From: Rubrobacter xylanophilus DSM 9941
GTDB lineage: Bacteria; Actinomycetota; Rubrobacteria; Rubrobacterales; Rubrobacteraceae
Direction of reading: 5' to 3'
NCBI RefSeq assembly: GCF_000014185.1
Contig: NC_008148.1
Coordinates: 1,964,001 to 2,028,000 of the forward strand
Length of the DNA stretch: 64,000 nt
Position 1 is the stretch's first letter, and every line of letters starts with the position of its first letter. Both the position numbers and the translations under genes were made by a program. The notes beneath the pieces are model-generated. The model saw only the letters and a list, made by a program, of their open reading frames with translations, ran no database searches and had not been told where the DNA came from. Positions 24,225 through 33,696 of the stretch are shown piece after piece.

Positions 24225-25129
24225 CACAGAAAGTACAGGACGAACATCACGACGGCGAGCCACAGCAGCAGCGTGACCTGGAGCGGCCGGTCCCTGAGCA
24301 GCAGGGTGTCCGGGTTGCCGCCCCCGTCCCGGTGCACGAGGAGCATGTAGCGCAGCACCCCGTAGACCACGAACGGGATGCTGGCCATCATGAAGATCTG
24401 CTCCCCGTTGGCGTACACGAAGAAGGTGTAGAGGGAGTAGGCGATTATGGTGGCGGCGAGCATTATGTTCATCATCTCGTCGAGCAGCGGCACCGAGTAG
24501 TCCTTGAGGTTCCGCCGGTGCACCGCCGCCCCGTCGCCCAGCGAGGCCAGCTCGTAGCGGCGCTTGGTGAAGCCCAGGAACAGGGTCAGGAGCCCGGTGC
24601 ACACCAGCAGCCACGGGGAGATGGGGCTCCCCACCGCCTGCGCCCCCGCGAGCGCCCGGATGATGAAGCCCGCCGAGATGGACATGACGTCGAGGATCGC
24701 GAGGTGCTTGAGCACCCCGGTGTAGAGCGCCTGCAGCAGCAGGTAGGCGACCCCGGAGACCCCCACGCCAACCCCCACGTAGAAGCCGGCGGCGAGCCCC
24801 GCCGCCGCGAGGGCCGCCGCGAAGGCGACCGCGGCGCGCGGCGGGATCTCCCCGCTGGCCACCGGCCGGAGGCGCTTGCGCGGGTGCTTGCGGTCCTCCT
24901 CCACGTCAAGCACGTCGTTGACGGCGTAGACCGCCCCCGAGAGCGCGCAGAAGGCGGCGAAGGCCAGCAGCGCCGAGGCGACCGAGGAAGGCACGAAGGC
25001 CTCCCCCGAGAAGACCAGCCCCGCGAGCACGAAACCGTTCTTGGTCCACTGCTTGGGCCGGGCCAGTCGGAGGTAGGAACCCGCAGATGCCCTCTTGCGG
25101 CCAGCGTCCACGAATGCGGTTTCTACCAC
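24224..25129 (-). CDS. Decaprenyl-phosphate phosphoribosyltransferase-like UbiA protein
   Basis: A 301-residue UbiA-superfamily membrane protein. RLARPKQWTKNGFVLAGLVF and AVNDVLDVEEDRKHPRKRLR (NDxxDxxxD motif) match the group that includes mycobacterial Rv3806c, which transfers 5-phosphoribose to decaprenyl phosphate on the way to arabinan precursors. LGFTKRRYEL is a second family mark. It differs from the menA gene nearby, which has the NMFNEFYDEKRGLD form. Substrate by homology only; starts at GTG. Confidence 0.82.
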   Translation of the reverse strand: MVETAFVDAGRKRASAGSYLRLARPKQWTKNGFVLAGLVFSGEAFVPSSVASALLAFAAFCALSGAVYAVNDVLDVEEDRKHPRKRLRPVASGEIPPRAAVAFAAALAAAGLAAGFYVGVGVGVSGVAYLLLQALYTGVLKHLAILDVMSISAGFIIRALAGAQAVGSPISPWLLVCTGLLTLFLGFTKRRYELASLGDGAAVHRRNLKDYSVPLLDEMMNIMLAATIIAYSLYTFFVYANGEQIFMMASIPFVVYGVLRYMLLVHRDGGGNPDTLLLRDRPLQVTLLLWLAVVMFVLYFL

Positions 25130-25209
25130 AAAAGCCCCTCCAAGTCTTCCCGCAGGCGATTGAAAAATCCCCGCCGCCGCTACAGAATCTCCGCGGAGAG
25201 ACCGCCCGC

Positions 25210-26124
25210 ATGGAGCAGAGCAGAGACAGAAAGGCGCAGGGGGGAGCCGCGGCCGAGTGGTTCCGCCTGGCGCGGCCCTTCAGCCTCACCGCCTCCGCGG
25301 TGCCGGTGCTGCTGGGCGGCGCGCTGGCCCACGAGGCCGGGAGCTTCTCCTGGGGGCCGTTCCTGGCGATGCTTCTGGCGAGCGTCCTGATCCAGGCGGC
25401 CACCAACATGTTCAACGAGTTCTACGACGAGAAACGGGGCCTGGACACGGCGGAGGCGGTCGGCATCGCCGGCTCGATAGTCCACGGGCGCGTGCACGCC
25501 CGGGCGGTCCTGCTGGGGGCGCTCCTCTGCTACACGGCGGCGCTCTTTCTCGGCCTGTACCTGGTTTACGTGGGCGGCTGGCCGATACTCCTGCTCGGCT
25601 GCCTGAGCGCCCTCGGCGGCTACCTCTACTCGGCCGGCCCCCGGCCCATCGCCTACACCGCCCTGAGCGAGGCGGCGGTGTTCGTGTTCATGGGCGTCCT
25701 GATCGTGGTGATCTCCTACGCGGTGCAGACCGCGAGCAGCTTCCCGGCCCACGTCGCGCTGGCCGCTCTCCCCATCGGGGGGCTTGTCGCCGCGATCCTC
25801 CTGGCCAACAACATCCGGGACATGGATTCCGACCGGCGCGGGGGACGCAGGACGCTGCCGATCGTCCTGGGGAGGCGCGGCGGCATCCTAATCTACCGCG
25901 CCCTCCTGGCCGAGGCCTACGTCTCGGCGCTGGCGCTGGTTCTGGCCGGCACCGTCCCCGCCGCCTGCCTCGCGGCGCTCCTGAGCCTCCCCCTGGCGCG
26001 CTCGCTCTGGCGGGGCATAGCCTCCTCCACGCAGCCCGCCCGGCTGGACGCCGTGGTCAAGCGCACGGCCGGGCTGCACCTGCTCTTCGGGGTGCTCTAC
26101 AGCCTGGGCGTCCTGCTGGGCTAG
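25210..26124 (+). CDS. menA: 1,4-dihydroxy-2-naphthoate polyprenyltransferase
   Basis: A 304-residue UbiA-superfamily protein with about nine membrane helices. It has NMFNEFYDEKRGLDTAEAVG (first Asp motif) and NNIRDMDSDRRGGRRTLPIV (second Asp motif), both strongly MenA-like. It attaches the isoprenoid tail to DHNA to make demethylmenaquinone. The ATG at 25210 is chosen because the family N-terminus (WFRLARPFSLTASAVPVLLG) follows 16 residues later. It is convergent with tatC, with a 4-bp overlap. The methyltransferase menG and a polyprenyl synthase lie at 29-31 kb. Confidence 0.92.
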   Translation: MEQSRDRKAQGGAAAEWFRLARPFSLTASAVPVLLGGALAHEAGSFSWGPFLAMLLASVLIQAATNMFNEFYDEKRGLDTAEAVGIAGSIVHGRVHARAVLLGALLCYTAALFLGLYLVYVGGWPILLLGCLSALGGYLYSAGPRPIAYTALSEAAVFVFMGVLIVVISYAVQTASSFPAHVALAALPIGGLVAAILLANNIRDMDSDRRGGRRTLPIVLGRRGGILIYRALLAEAYVSALALVLAGTVPAACLAALLSLPLARSLWRGIASSTQPARLDAVVKRTAGLHLLFGVLYSLGVLLG

Positions 26125-26933
26125 AGGTCCCGCTCCCCGACCCGCTCCGGCGGGCGACCGTCCTCCTCGAGCCGCTCCGGGACGTCTGAGACCGGGTTCA
26201 CGTAGCGGGCGATGATGATGGAGAGCTCGTACATCAGGATCATGGGGAGCGCCATCAGGATCATGCTGAACGGGTCCTGCCCCGGCGTGAGACCGGCGGC
26301 GAGCAGCGCGTTGACCACGATGGCGTGCCTGCGGTACCTGCGCAGCAGCGGGGCGTTTACGAGCTCCAGCTTGGCCCCCACGTAGGTGGCCGCCGGAAGC
26401 TCGAAGACTATCCCGAAGGCCAGCAGAAAGCGGGTGACGAAGGCCATGTACCTGTCGGAGGTGATGAGGGCGTTGTAACGCTCGGGGTCCCAGTCGAGCA
26501 GGAAGTTCACCCCGATGGGGAGCACCACGAAGTAGCCGAAGGCCACCCCCGCGATGAACAGGGAGGAGGCGAGCGCTATGAGGGTGTAGGTGAACAGCCG
26601 CCCCATCTCCCCCACCGCCGGGGCCACGAACGCCCACGCCTGGTAGAGAAAGACCGGGATGGTGAACACGAAGGCGGTGTAGAGCGCGAGCTTGATGTCC
26701 GCGAAGACCGCCTCGGTGACCGAGGTGAAGTTCAGCCTGCCGTGCAGCGAGTCCTCGGCCGGGGCGAGCAGGAAGTAGAAGATGTCCTCCCGGAAGAACC
26801 ACGCGACCACGGCCGCGGCCACGAACACCACCCCGACCTTGATGATCCTGGAGCGAAGCTCGTCCAGGTGCTCGATTATGGTCATCCGCGCCTCGTCGCG
26901 CGGGCGGGTCAGGGCGGCGCGCAGACGTGCCAT
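26121..26933 (-). CDS. tatC: Sec-independent translocase subunit TatC
   Basis: A 270-residue protein with six membrane segments. MTIIEHLDELRSRIIKVGVV is the conserved N-terminal EHLxELRxR region; FVFTIPVFLYQAWAFVAPAV is the family central motif. It binds twin-arginine signals and exports folded proteins. Possible clients in this window are the MelC1-like protein and the sugar-binding lipoprotein at 46769-48136. tatA lies 46 bp upstream on the same strand. Confidence 0.96.
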   Translation of the reverse strand: MARLRAALTRPRDEARMTIIEHLDELRSRIIKVGVVFVAAAVVAWFFREDIFYFLLAPAEDSLHGRLNFTSVTEAVFADIKLALYTAFVFTIPVFLYQAWAFVAPAVGEMGRLFTYTLIALASSLFIAGVAFGYFVVLPIGVNFLLDWDPERYNALITSDRYMAFVTRFLLAFGIVFELPAATYVGAKLELVNAPLLRRYRRHAIVVNALLAAGLTPGQDPFSMILMALPMILMYELSIIIARYVNPVSDVPERLEEDGRPPERVGERDL

Positions 26934-26979
26934 CGGGCCTGAAGACCTTCGTTAGCGCAGCAGAGAGCTCGCGGGGGGC

Positions 26980-27258
26980 TCAGCCCTGCTTGCGCCCGGC
27001 CTCGCCGGCGGCCCGGGCCTGCTGCTCTTCCTCCCCCCGACCGGAGGCCTCGGCCTCCTTCTTGCCGCCCTCGTCCTTCTCCTCCTCGCCCTTCTTCTCC
27101 TCGAGCTCCTCGTAGGCGCCGCTCGTGCCCTTGCGGAACTCCCGCACGCCGGTCCCGAGGCCCCGGGCGAGCTCCGGGATGCGCTTGGCCCCGAAGAGCA
27201 AGAGGATGATGACCAGTAGGATGATCAGCTCGGTTCCGCCGAAGTTTGCCGGGATCAT
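26980..27258 (-). CDS. tatA: TatA-family translocase subunit
   Basis: A 92-residue protein with a single N-terminal membrane helix (GTELIILLVIILLLFGAKRI) then PELARGLGTGVREFRKG, the FGxxRxPELARxLG amphipathic helix of TatA. The C-terminal half is highly charged (Glu/Lys repeats). It forms the export pore with TatC, whose gene follows. A second TatA/B-like gene is at 43762. Confidence 0.95.
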   Translation of the reverse strand: MIPANFGGTELIILLVIILLLFGAKRIPELARGLGTGVREFRKGTSGAYEELEEKKGEEEKDEGGKKEAEASGRGEEEQQARAAGEAGRKQG

Positions 27259-27319
27259 GGTGCCTCCTGCCTAGCCTTCGCTCGGTCGGTAATTATACGC
27301 CCTGGGAGGGAACGGCGGA

Positions 27320-27958
27320 TCACGCGCCGCCCCCCTCCCCGCCCCCGCGGAGGAGCGCGGAGATCCTCTCCTTCACCGCCTTGGCCTGCTCCCCTCTCGG
27401 CTCCAGCTCCAGGTAGCCGTTCCAGTACTTTATGGCCTGCCCGGGCATGTCCGCCGCGTCGTAGGCGTTGCCCGCGAACAGGAAGGCCTCCGCGTTCCCC
27501 GGCTCCAGCTTCGCGGCCGCGGCGAAGGCCTCGGCGGCCCCGGCGTAGAGCCTCCTGCGCTCCTTCTCGCCCGAAGCGGACTCGGCCTGCTGCGCGCGGA
27601 TCTGGCCGAGCAGCATCGCGAGCTCCGGGTCCTTCGGGGAGCGCTCGCGGCCCCGCTCCAGCACCCGCGCGGCGTCGTCCAGCCTCCCGGCCTGGTAGTA
27701 GAGCGCGGCGAGGCGGGTCACCGCCTCCGCGTCGCCGGGGTCCTCCTCCACCTGCCGCTCGGCGCGGGCTATCTGCTCCTCGATCCCGCCGCCGGAGGTC
27801 TGCGTCTGCCGCTGGTCCTGCCCCCCGATGAGGTCGAAGATGTTGTAGCTGACGTTGGAGCCGATCCCGAACAGCACGAAAGAACCGATGAAGATCACCG
27901 AGAGCCCGATGGCGAAGAGACGGGCCCAGAAGCTGATCCTCTCGCGGTTGATCATCAT
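27320..27958 (-). CDS. Membrane-anchored TPR protein
   Basis: A 212-residue protein. The N-terminus has a short cytoplasmic part and one membrane helix (LFAIGLSVIFIGSFVLFGIG), then a linker and four TPR-like repeats (DAEAVTRLAALYYQAGRLDD, LEPGNAEAFLFAGNAYDAAD, MPGQAIKYWNGYLELEPRGE). It likely scaffolds an extracytoplasmic protein complex. It lies between the Tat genes and the quinone genes on the same strand, so a link to respiratory assembly is possible but unproven. Confidence 0.7.
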   Translation of the reverse strand: MMINRERISFWARLFAIGLSVIFIGSFVLFGIGSNVSYNIFDLIGGQDQRQTQTSGGGIEEQIARAERQVEEDPGDAEAVTRLAALYYQAGRLDDAARVLERGRERSPKDPELAMLLGQIRAQQAESASGEKERRRLYAGAAEAFAAAAKLEPGNAEAFLFAGNAYDAADMPGQAIKYWNGYLELEPRGEQAKAVKERISALLRGGGEGGGA

Positions 27959-28008
27959 GACGGCCCTGATTGTATATCAAGCCGCCGGGCGGATGGCCGA
28001 AAAGGCCC

Positions 28009-29259
28009 TCAGGCCCCGCTCCGGTCGTGCAGAAAGCGGCCGCCGACGGCGGTGGCGACCACCCCTCCCCCCGCCGCCGCCTCGAGCACCTCCCGGGCGG
28101 GGTCCGGCCCGGCCCCGGGCGAGGCGTCCACCACGGCGAGATCCGCCCACTTCCCGGCCTCGAGGCTCCCGACCTCTCCCTCCAGCCCGAGCGCCCGCGC
28201 CCCCCCGTGGGTGGCGAGCCGCAGCCCGGTCTCGCCATCGAAGCCGTGCAGCCTCACGGCGGCGAGGGTCTCCTCGAAGAGGTTCATGCTGGGGCTGCTC
28301 CAAAGCCCGTCCGTCCCCATCCCCACCCGCACCCCGCTGGCCAGCATCAGCGGCACGGGGGAGACCCCGCACCCCAGGTACTCGTTGGACCGGGGGCAGT
28401 GGGCCGCGGCGACGCCCGTCCGGGCCAGCACCGCGACGTCCTCCTCGGAGACCCCGGTGGCGAGGTGCGCCGCGATGGTCTCGGGGCCGAGCAGCTCCAC
28501 CCGCTCGGCGTAGCGCACCGGCGAGAGCCCGACCCCGCCCCAGTCGTTGCGGGCGAAGATGTCCTTGAGCCCCCCCGTCCCGTCCCGGACGAACTCCACC
28601 TCCTCCGGGCTCTCGGAGAGGTGTATGGCGAGCCTCCAGCCCAGCTCCCTCACCCGGCGGGCGGCGAGGCGCGAGGACTCGGGGTCCACCGTGTACGGGG
28701 CGTGGACGCTCACGTGCGCCTCCACCCGCTCCGGCAGCCCCCCCCGCAGCTCCCGCACCCTCCCCACTATGTGCTCCACGGCCTCCTCCGGGGTGCCCCC
28801 GCCGATCTCGTGCGGGAAGAACTCGGCGAAGACGAAGCCCGCCAGCCCGCTCGCGGCCAGCTGCGGCAGGCACTCCCCGTAGGGCGAGGACTCCGCCATG
28901 AAGGTGGTGCCGGCCTCTATCGCCTCCCGGGCCGAGTCGCGGGCGGCCTCCGCCGTCCAGGCCTCCTTCTCCGGAAGCCGCTCGATGAGCCTGGCCAGCC
29001 ACCGCGAGAAGGAGCCCCCCTCGGGACGGTCCTTGCGCCGGAAGCCGAGGTGCGCGTGGACGTTGACCGCCCCGGGCACGATGGCGCGCTCCCCGAAGTG
29101 CCGGACCGGAAGCCCGGGGTGCTCCCGGCGCAGCTCCTCGAGGCGCCCCACCGCCAGGATCCTGCCGTCCCGTACCAGAACCCCGCCCTCCCGCAGGAGC
29201 GGGGCCGTGACCGGGAACAGGACCCGGGACGCCAGTATCTCCCCCCGCGCGCCCTCCAC
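28009..29259 (-). CDS. ATZ/TRZ-type amidohydrolase, candidate aminodeoxyfutalosine deaminase
   Basis: A 416-residue metal-dependent deaminase. VNVHAHLGF is the HxH motif, LAIHLSESPEEVEF the third His region, HCPRSNEYLGCGVSPVPLML and GMGTDGLWSSPSMNLFEE the last His/Asp part, as in the 5'-methylthioadenosine/chlorohydrolase group. It stops 2 bp from the polyprenyl synthase gene, which follows menG. MqnX of the futalosine menaquinone pathway belongs to this family, so that role is attractive; guanine or SAH-type deaminases are alternatives. No other mqn gene is visible. Confidence 0.7.
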   Translation of the reverse strand: MEGARGEILASRVLFPVTAPLLREGGVLVRDGRILAVGRLEELRREHPGLPVRHFGERAIVPGAVNVHAHLGFRRKDRPEGGSFSRWLARLIERLPEKEAWTAEAARDSAREAIEAGTTFMAESSPYGECLPQLAASGLAGFVFAEFFPHEIGGGTPEEAVEHIVGRVRELRGGLPERVEAHVSVHAPYTVDPESSRLAARRVRELGWRLAIHLSESPEEVEFVRDGTGGLKDIFARNDWGGVGLSPVRYAERVELLGPETIAAHLATGVSEEDVAVLARTGVAAAHCPRSNEYLGCGVSPVPLMLASGVRVGMGTDGLWSSPSMNLFEETLAAVRLHGFDGETGLRLATHGGARALGLEGEVGSLEAGKWADLAVVDASPGAGPDPAREVLEAAAGGGVVATAVGGRFLHDRSGA

Positions 29260-29260
29260 C

Positions 29261-30220
29261 CTAGACGTCCCTCCCCACGACCTCGGCGGCGATCACCTCC
29301 AGAAACGCCCGCTCCGGGCAGGCCGGCAGCGCCTCCAGCCCCCGCAGGGCCGTCCCGATCTCCTCCCGCGCCCAGGCCTCGGTCCTGGCCACGGCGTCGG
29401 TGTCCAGGACCGCCTCTATCCCGGCCTCCAGAAGCTCCGGGTCGGGGCGGGGCGTGGCGAGAACCCTCCGGATCGTCTCCGCGTCCCCCTCCCTGAGCGC
29501 GAAGATTATCGGGAGCGTCACCGTCCCCTCGGCCAGGTCCGTGCCGATGCCCTTGCCCATGATCCCGGGCTTCCCCACCAAGTCCATGACGTCGTCGGAC
29601 ATCTGGAAGGCCAGCCCGAGCGCCTGCCCGTAGGTGGCCAGCGCGTCTATCTGCGGCAGCGACAGCCCCCCGAGCGTCCCCCCGGCCACGCACGCCGCCC
29701 TGAAGAGCCCTGCGGTCTTGAGCTTTATGTGCTCCAGGTAGTCCTCGACGTCCACCGGCCCCCCGCTGGCCCTGAACTGCTCCAGCTCCCCCGCCGCCAG
29801 CCCGCGCGAGGCCTCGGCGAACTCCCGAATCACGCGCGGGTCGCCGATGGACGAGAGCGCCGCGAAGGCCTCGGCGAACAGGTAGTCCCCGGTTGCCACC
29901 GCGACCTCCCGCCCGTAGCGGGCCACGGTGGTCGGCGCCCCCCGGCGGCTCTTGGCCTTGTCCACTATGTCGTCGTGGATGAGCGTCGCGGTGTGGAGCA
30001 CCTCCGTGGCGGCGGCGGCCCGCAGCGCCTCCTCCCAGACCGGCGCGCCGATCCCCGCGCTCAGCAGCAAGAGCAGCGGCCGCAGCCGCTTCCCCCCCGA
30101 GGTGAGCGCCTCCAGGGCCGGGCGGGCCAGCCCCCCGGGGGCCGCGCCGCCCACCTCCCGCAGGCGGGCCTCCACCCCGTCCAGAAGCCCGAAGACCCCC
30201 TCCGGCAGCGCGGACCTCAG
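29261..30220 (-). CDS. Polyprenyl diphosphate synthase (menaquinone side chain)
   Basis: A trans-isoprenyl synthase. The first Asp-rich motif is TLIHDDIVDKAKSRRG, the second LAFQMSDDVMDLVGKPG, and GGKRLRPLLLLL the IPP-binding start. From CTG at 30220, right after GGAGGG and the menG stop, it is 319 residues, the usual size. Canonical alternatives are worse: GTG at 30175 drops 15 residues, and ATG at 30313 would overlap menG by 92 bp. It makes the C35-C50 tail used by MenA. Confidence 0.9.
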   Translation of the reverse strand: MRSALPEGVFGLLDGVEARLREVGGAAPGGLARPALEALTSGGKRLRPLLLLLSAGIGAPVWEEALRAAAATEVLHTATLIHDDIVDKAKSRRGAPTTVARYGREVAVATGDYLFAEAFAALSSIGDPRVIREFAEASRGLAAGELEQFRASGGPVDVEDYLEHIKLKTAGLFRAACVAGGTLGGLSLPQIDALATYGQALGLAFQMSDDVMDLVGKPGIMGKGIGTDLAEGTVTLPIIFALREGDAETIRRVLATPRPDPELLEAGIEAVLDTDAVARTEAWAREEIGTALRGLEALPACPERAFLEVIAAEVVGRDV

Positions 30221-30221
30221 G

Positions 30222-30959
30222 CTACCCTCCCCCCTCCACGAAGCCGCGGATGCCCCGGTGGAGCGTGATGATGCCGCCCGCAAGCCGCCTCCATGTAACA
30301 TCTTGTAATCCATTACGCTCCATTATGCCAGCTAAAACGCCGGGCGCCACGAATTCTCTTACTGACTCGGGCAGGTAGGAGTAGGCGCCGGGGTCCCCGG
30401 AGACGGCCGCCCCGAGGCGGGGGACGATCCGGTCGAACCAGAGCCCGTAGAAGGCGGCGAACAGGCGGCCCTGCGGGCGGGCTATCTCCAGGCAGACCAC
30501 CGCCCCGCCGGGCCGCACGACCCGCGCCATCTCGGAGAAGAGGGCGTCCAGGTCGGGGATGTTGCGGGCGCCGTAGGCTATGGTGGCGGCGTCGAAGCTC
30601 GCGGTCTCCACCCAGCCCAGGTCGGTGGCGTCCCCGATCCTGTACTCGATGTTCGGCCCGCCCCGCGCCCGGCGGAGCATGCCGGGCGAGAAGTCCACCC
30701 CGAGCACGTACCCCTGCGGGCCCACCCTCCGGGCCAGCGCCCGGGTGAGCGAGCCGGTCCCGCAGGCCAGGTCTATAACCCGGTCGCCGGGGCGCACCGC
30801 CGAGGCGCGCACCGCCGCCGCGTTCCAGCGCCGGTAGAGCCCGGCGGTCATGAGCGCGTTGAGCAGCTCGTAGCGCCCGGCGATGCGGTCGAACATCTCG
30901 CGCACCAGCCGGGCCCGCTCCTCCCCGGCCGGAAGCCGGCCGCCGCGCGCCCCGCTCAA
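30222..30959 (-). CDS. menG: Demethylmenaquinone methyltransferase
   Basis: A 245-residue SAM methyltransferase of the UbiE/MenG family. VREMFDRIAGRYELLNALMT is the family start, VIDLACGTGSLTRALARR the SAM motif I, and DAATIAYGARNIPDLDALFS the conserved NxxD region. It makes the last step of menaquinone synthesis. The start is a TTG overlapping the previous stop (TTGA), the same TTGAGCGG context as hemL, holB and the gene upstream. Confidence 0.93.
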   Translation of the reverse strand: MSGARGGRLPAGEERARLVREMFDRIAGRYELLNALMTAGLYRRWNAAAVRASAVRPGDRVIDLACGTGSLTRALARRVGPQGYVLGVDFSPGMLRRARGGPNIEYRIGDATDLGWVETASFDAATIAYGARNIPDLDALFSEMARVVRPGGAVVCLEIARPQGRLFAAFYGLWFDRIVPRLGAAVSGDPGAYSYLPESVREFVAPGVLAGIMERNGLQDVTWRRLAGGIITLHRGIRGFVEGGG

Positions 30960-31372
30960 CTCCCGTACCCCGCCGCCCGGATCCTCCGCTCGGAGGCCTC
31001 CCGCCCCTCGCCGGAGACGATGTCGAGGAGTCCGGCGAGGTGCGGGGTCCACACCTCGAGGTCCACCCGCCCCCCGGCGGCTATGCGGCCCGCGCCGTCC
31101 CGGATCATGCGGCTCGCCACCGCCACGAAGCGCGGCTCGTCCAGCCGGGCTATGGTCTCGACCGCCCGGGCGTACTCGTCGTCCCCGACGAGCACCCGCT
31201 CGTCGGTGGCGGGGCCCGCCGCGTAGTGGGCGTCGAAGCCCCGCTGCAGCAGCTCGAGCGCCTCGGCGACGACCGGGACGCGGGGATCCTCGCCGGGCAG
31301 ACCGGAGGCGGCCCGCAGAAAGACGCGCTTCAGGGAGGCCGCGGGCGTTCTCCCCGGCGGGGCGCCGCTCAA
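30956..31372 (-). CDS. Uncharacterised helical protein between hemL and menG
   Basis: A 138-residue, Ala/Arg-rich and mostly helical protein without membrane segments. It starts at TTG overlapping the hemL stop and ends overlapping the menG start, so it is translated as part of the operon. The stretch [20 protein letters not shown] resembles a helix of polyprenyl synthases (GDYLxxxALExxA) and of the HepS-type small subunits, but there is no DDxxD. A small regulatory subunit for the polyprenyl synthase encoded two genes on is a weak hypothesis. Confidence 0.6.
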   Translation of the reverse strand: MSGAPPGRTPAASLKRVFLRAASGLPGEDPRVPVVAEALELLQRGFDAHYAAGPATDERVLVGDDEYARAVETIARLDEPRFVAVASRMIRDGAGRIAAGGRVDLEVWTPHLAGLLDIVSGEGREASERRIRAAGYGS

Positions 31373-32688
31373 GCCCGCCTCCCGGCGAACCACTCGGCAG
31401 CGGCCTCCACCGTCCGGTCTATCTCCTCCTCGGAGTGGGCGAGCGAGATAAAGCCCGCCTCGTACTGGCTGGGGGCCAGGTACACGCCGCGCGAGAGCAT
31501 GTGCCAGAAGAAGTCCTTGAAGAGCTCCGCGTCAGAGGCGGCGGCGGAGGCGAAGTCCCGGACCGGCCCGGAGGCGAAGAAGAGGCTCACCATCGAGCCC
31601 ACCCGGTTCACCGTCACGGGGACGGCGGAGCCGGAGGCGGCCTCCCGCATCCCGCGCTCCCAGCGGGCGCCGAGCTCCTCCAGCCGCTCGTAGAAGCCGG
31701 GCTCCCCGGTCCTGCGCAGGGTGGCCAGCCCGGCGGACATGGCCAGCGGGTTGCCCGAGAGGGTCCCGGCCTGGTAGACGGGGCCGGCGGGGGCGACGCG
31801 CTCCATGATCTCGCGCCGCCCCCCGTAGGCCCCGACGGGGAGCCCTCCGCCGATGACCTTGCCCAGGCAGGTGAGGTCCGGGACCACGCCGTAGCGCTCC
31901 TGCGCCCCGCCGCGGGAGACCCGGAACCCGGTCATGACCTCGTCGAAGATCAGGAGCGCCCCGCAGGCGGCGGTTATCTCGCGCAGGCCCTCCAGAAAGC
32001 CCTCCTCCGGGGGGATGCAGCCCATGTTCCCCGCCACGGGCTCCAGGATGACGGCGGCGAACTCCTCCCCCCGCTCCTCGAAGAGCTCCCGCACCGCCTC
32101 CAGGTCGTTGTAGGGCAGGACGGCGGTGTCCCGGGCGGCCCCCGGCGTCACGCCGGGGCTGTCGGGAAGCCCCAGCGTGGCCACCCCGCTCCCGGCGGAG
32201 ACGAGCAGGGCGTCGCCGTGGCCGTGGTAGTTGCCGTCGAACTTCAGGATCTTCTCGCGCCCGGTGTAGCCCCGGGCCAGGCGCACGGCGCTCATGGTGG
32301 CCTCGGTGCCCGAGTTGACCATCCGCACGACCTCCACGGAGGGGACCGCCTCGCACACCAGCTCGGCGAGCTCCACCTCCAGCCGGGTGGGCGCGCCGAA
32401 GGTGGTGCCCCGGCGGGCCGCCCGCTCCACGGCCCCCACCACCTCCGGCGGGGCGTGGCCCAGAAGGAGCGGGCCGTAGCTCATGACGTAGTCTATGTAG
32501 GCGTTGCCGTCGGCGTCGAAGATCCTGGGCCCCTCGCCCCGCTCCATGAACAGCGGGTCGCCGCCCACGGAGCGGAAGGCCCGCACCGGGCTGTTCACCC
32601 CGCCCGGCATCCGGCGCACCGCGCGCTCCATCAGCCGGGCCGAGCGGTCCCGGGCGAGCCGGAGGCGGGCCTCCTGCAAGCCGCTCAA
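31369..32688 (-). CDS. hemL: Glutamate-1-semialdehyde 2,1-aminomutase
   Basis: A 439-residue PLP enzyme. [19 protein letters not shown] is the HemL start, [20 protein letters not shown] the cofactor-Asp region, and [19 protein letters not shown] carries the Schiff-base Lys. It makes 5-aminolevulinate with HemA by the C5 route. Start TTG at 32688, in the TTGAGCGG context. Genes hemA-hemC-cobA/hemD-hemB precede it on the same strand. Confidence 0.96.
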   Translation of the reverse strand: MSGLQEARLRLARDRSARLMERAVRRMPGGVNSPVRAFRSVGGDPLFMERGEGPRIFDADGNAYIDYVMSYGPLLLGHAPPEVVGAVERAARRGTTFGAPTRLEVELAELVCEAVPSVEVVRMVNSGTEATMSAVRLARGYTGREKILKFDGNYHGHGDALLVSAGSGVATLGLPDSPGVTPGAARDTAVLPYNDLEAVRELFEERGEEFAAVILEPVAGNMGCIPPEEGFLEGLREITAACGALLIFDEVMTGFRVSRGGAQERYGVVPDLTCLGKVIGGGLPVGAYGGRREIMERVAPAGPVYQAGTLSGNPLAMSAGLATLRRTGEPGFYERLEELGARWERGMREAASGSAVPVTVNRVGSMVSLFFASGPVRDFASAAASDAELFKDFFWHMLSRGVYLAPSQYEAGFISLAHSEEEIDRTVEAAAEWFAGRRA

Positions 32689-32710
32689 CGTTCTCCTCCC
32701 CCTCCCGAGC

Positions 32711-33691
32711 CTACTCCGAGAGCCAGCGGGCCACCTGCGGGGCGAAGTAGGTGATGATGATCTCCGCCCCGGCGCGCTTTATCCCCGTGAGCGCCTCCAG
32801 CACGGCCGACCTCTCGTCCAGCCAGCCGTTCTGGGAGGCGGCCTTTATCATGGCGTACTCCCCGCTCACGCTGTAGGCGGCGAGCGGGAGGTTGGTCGCC
32901 TCCCTCACCCTGCGGACCACGTCCAGGTAGGGCAGGGCGGGCTTGACCATCACGATGTCCGCCCCCTCCTCGACGTCCAGCTCCACCTCAAGCAGCGCCT
33001 CCCGGGCGTTGGCGGGGTCCATCTGGTAGGAGCGCCGGTCGCCGAAGGCGGGGGCGCTCTCGGCGGCCTCCCGGAAGGGGCCGTAGAAGGAGGAGGCGTA
33101 CTTGGCGGCGTAGGCCATGATCGGGGTGTTGTGGAAGCCCTCGCTGTCCAGCTCGCTGCGTATGGCCGCCACCCGGCCGTCCATCATGTCCGAGGGGGCG
33201 ACGATGTCCGCCCCGGCCTCCGCCTGGGAGGCGGCGGTGCGGGCGAGCAGCTCGAGGGTGACGTCGTTGAGCACCTCGCCGGTCTCCTTCTCCACCACCC
33301 CGCAGTGGCCGTGGCTGGTGTACTCGCACAGGCACACGTCGGTTATGACCACCAGCTCCGGCACGGCATCCTTTATGGCGCGGGTGGCGAGCTGGACGAT
33401 GCCCTCCGGGTCGTAGGCCCCCGTCGCGGCCTCGTCCTTCTGCTCGGGGATGCCGAAGAGGAGCACCGCGGGGATGCCGAGCCGGTAAGCCTCCCTGGCC
33501 TCCTCCACCGCGTGGTTTATGGAGAGCTGGAAGACGCCCGGCATGGAATCGACCGGGTTGCGGACGTCCTCCCCCGCGGCGACGAAGATGGGGTAGACCA
33601 GGTCGCCCACGGAGAGCTCGGTCTCGCGCACCAGCCCCCGCAGGGGCGCGGTGCGGCGGGTTCTGCGCATCCTCTGAACCGGAAATGCCAT
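32711..33691 (-). CDS. hemB: Delta-aminolevulinic acid dehydratase (porphobilinogen synthase)
   Basis: A 326-residue enzyme. [17 protein letters not shown] is the cysteine zinc site (zinc-dependent type). Active-site lysines are in [19 protein letters not shown] and [13 protein letters not shown]. It condenses two ALA to porphobilinogen. The ATG at 33691 is 5 bp after the cobA/hemD stop. Confidence 0.97.
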   Translation of the reverse strand: MAFPVQRMRRTRRTAPLRGLVRETELSVGDLVYPIFVAAGEDVRNPVDSMPGVFQLSINHAVEEAREAYRLGIPAVLLFGIPEQKDEAATGAYDPEGIVQLATRAIKDAVPELVVITDVCLCEYTSHGHCGVVEKETGEVLNDVTLELLARTAASQAEAGADIVAPSDMMDGRVAAIRSELDSEGFHNTPIMAYAAKYASSFYGPFREAAESAPAFGDRRSYQMDPANAREALLEVELDVEEGADIVMVKPALPYLDVVRRVREATNLPLAAYSVSGEYAMIKAASQNGWLDERSAVLEALTGIKRAGAEIIITYFAPQVARWLSE

Positions 33692-33696
33692 TCTCG

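Noticed and set aside
27855-28568. Arg/Pro-rich plus-strand frame opposite the amidohydrolase
   Set aside because: No recognisable domain, extreme Arg/Pro composition, and wholly opposite two well-supported genes.
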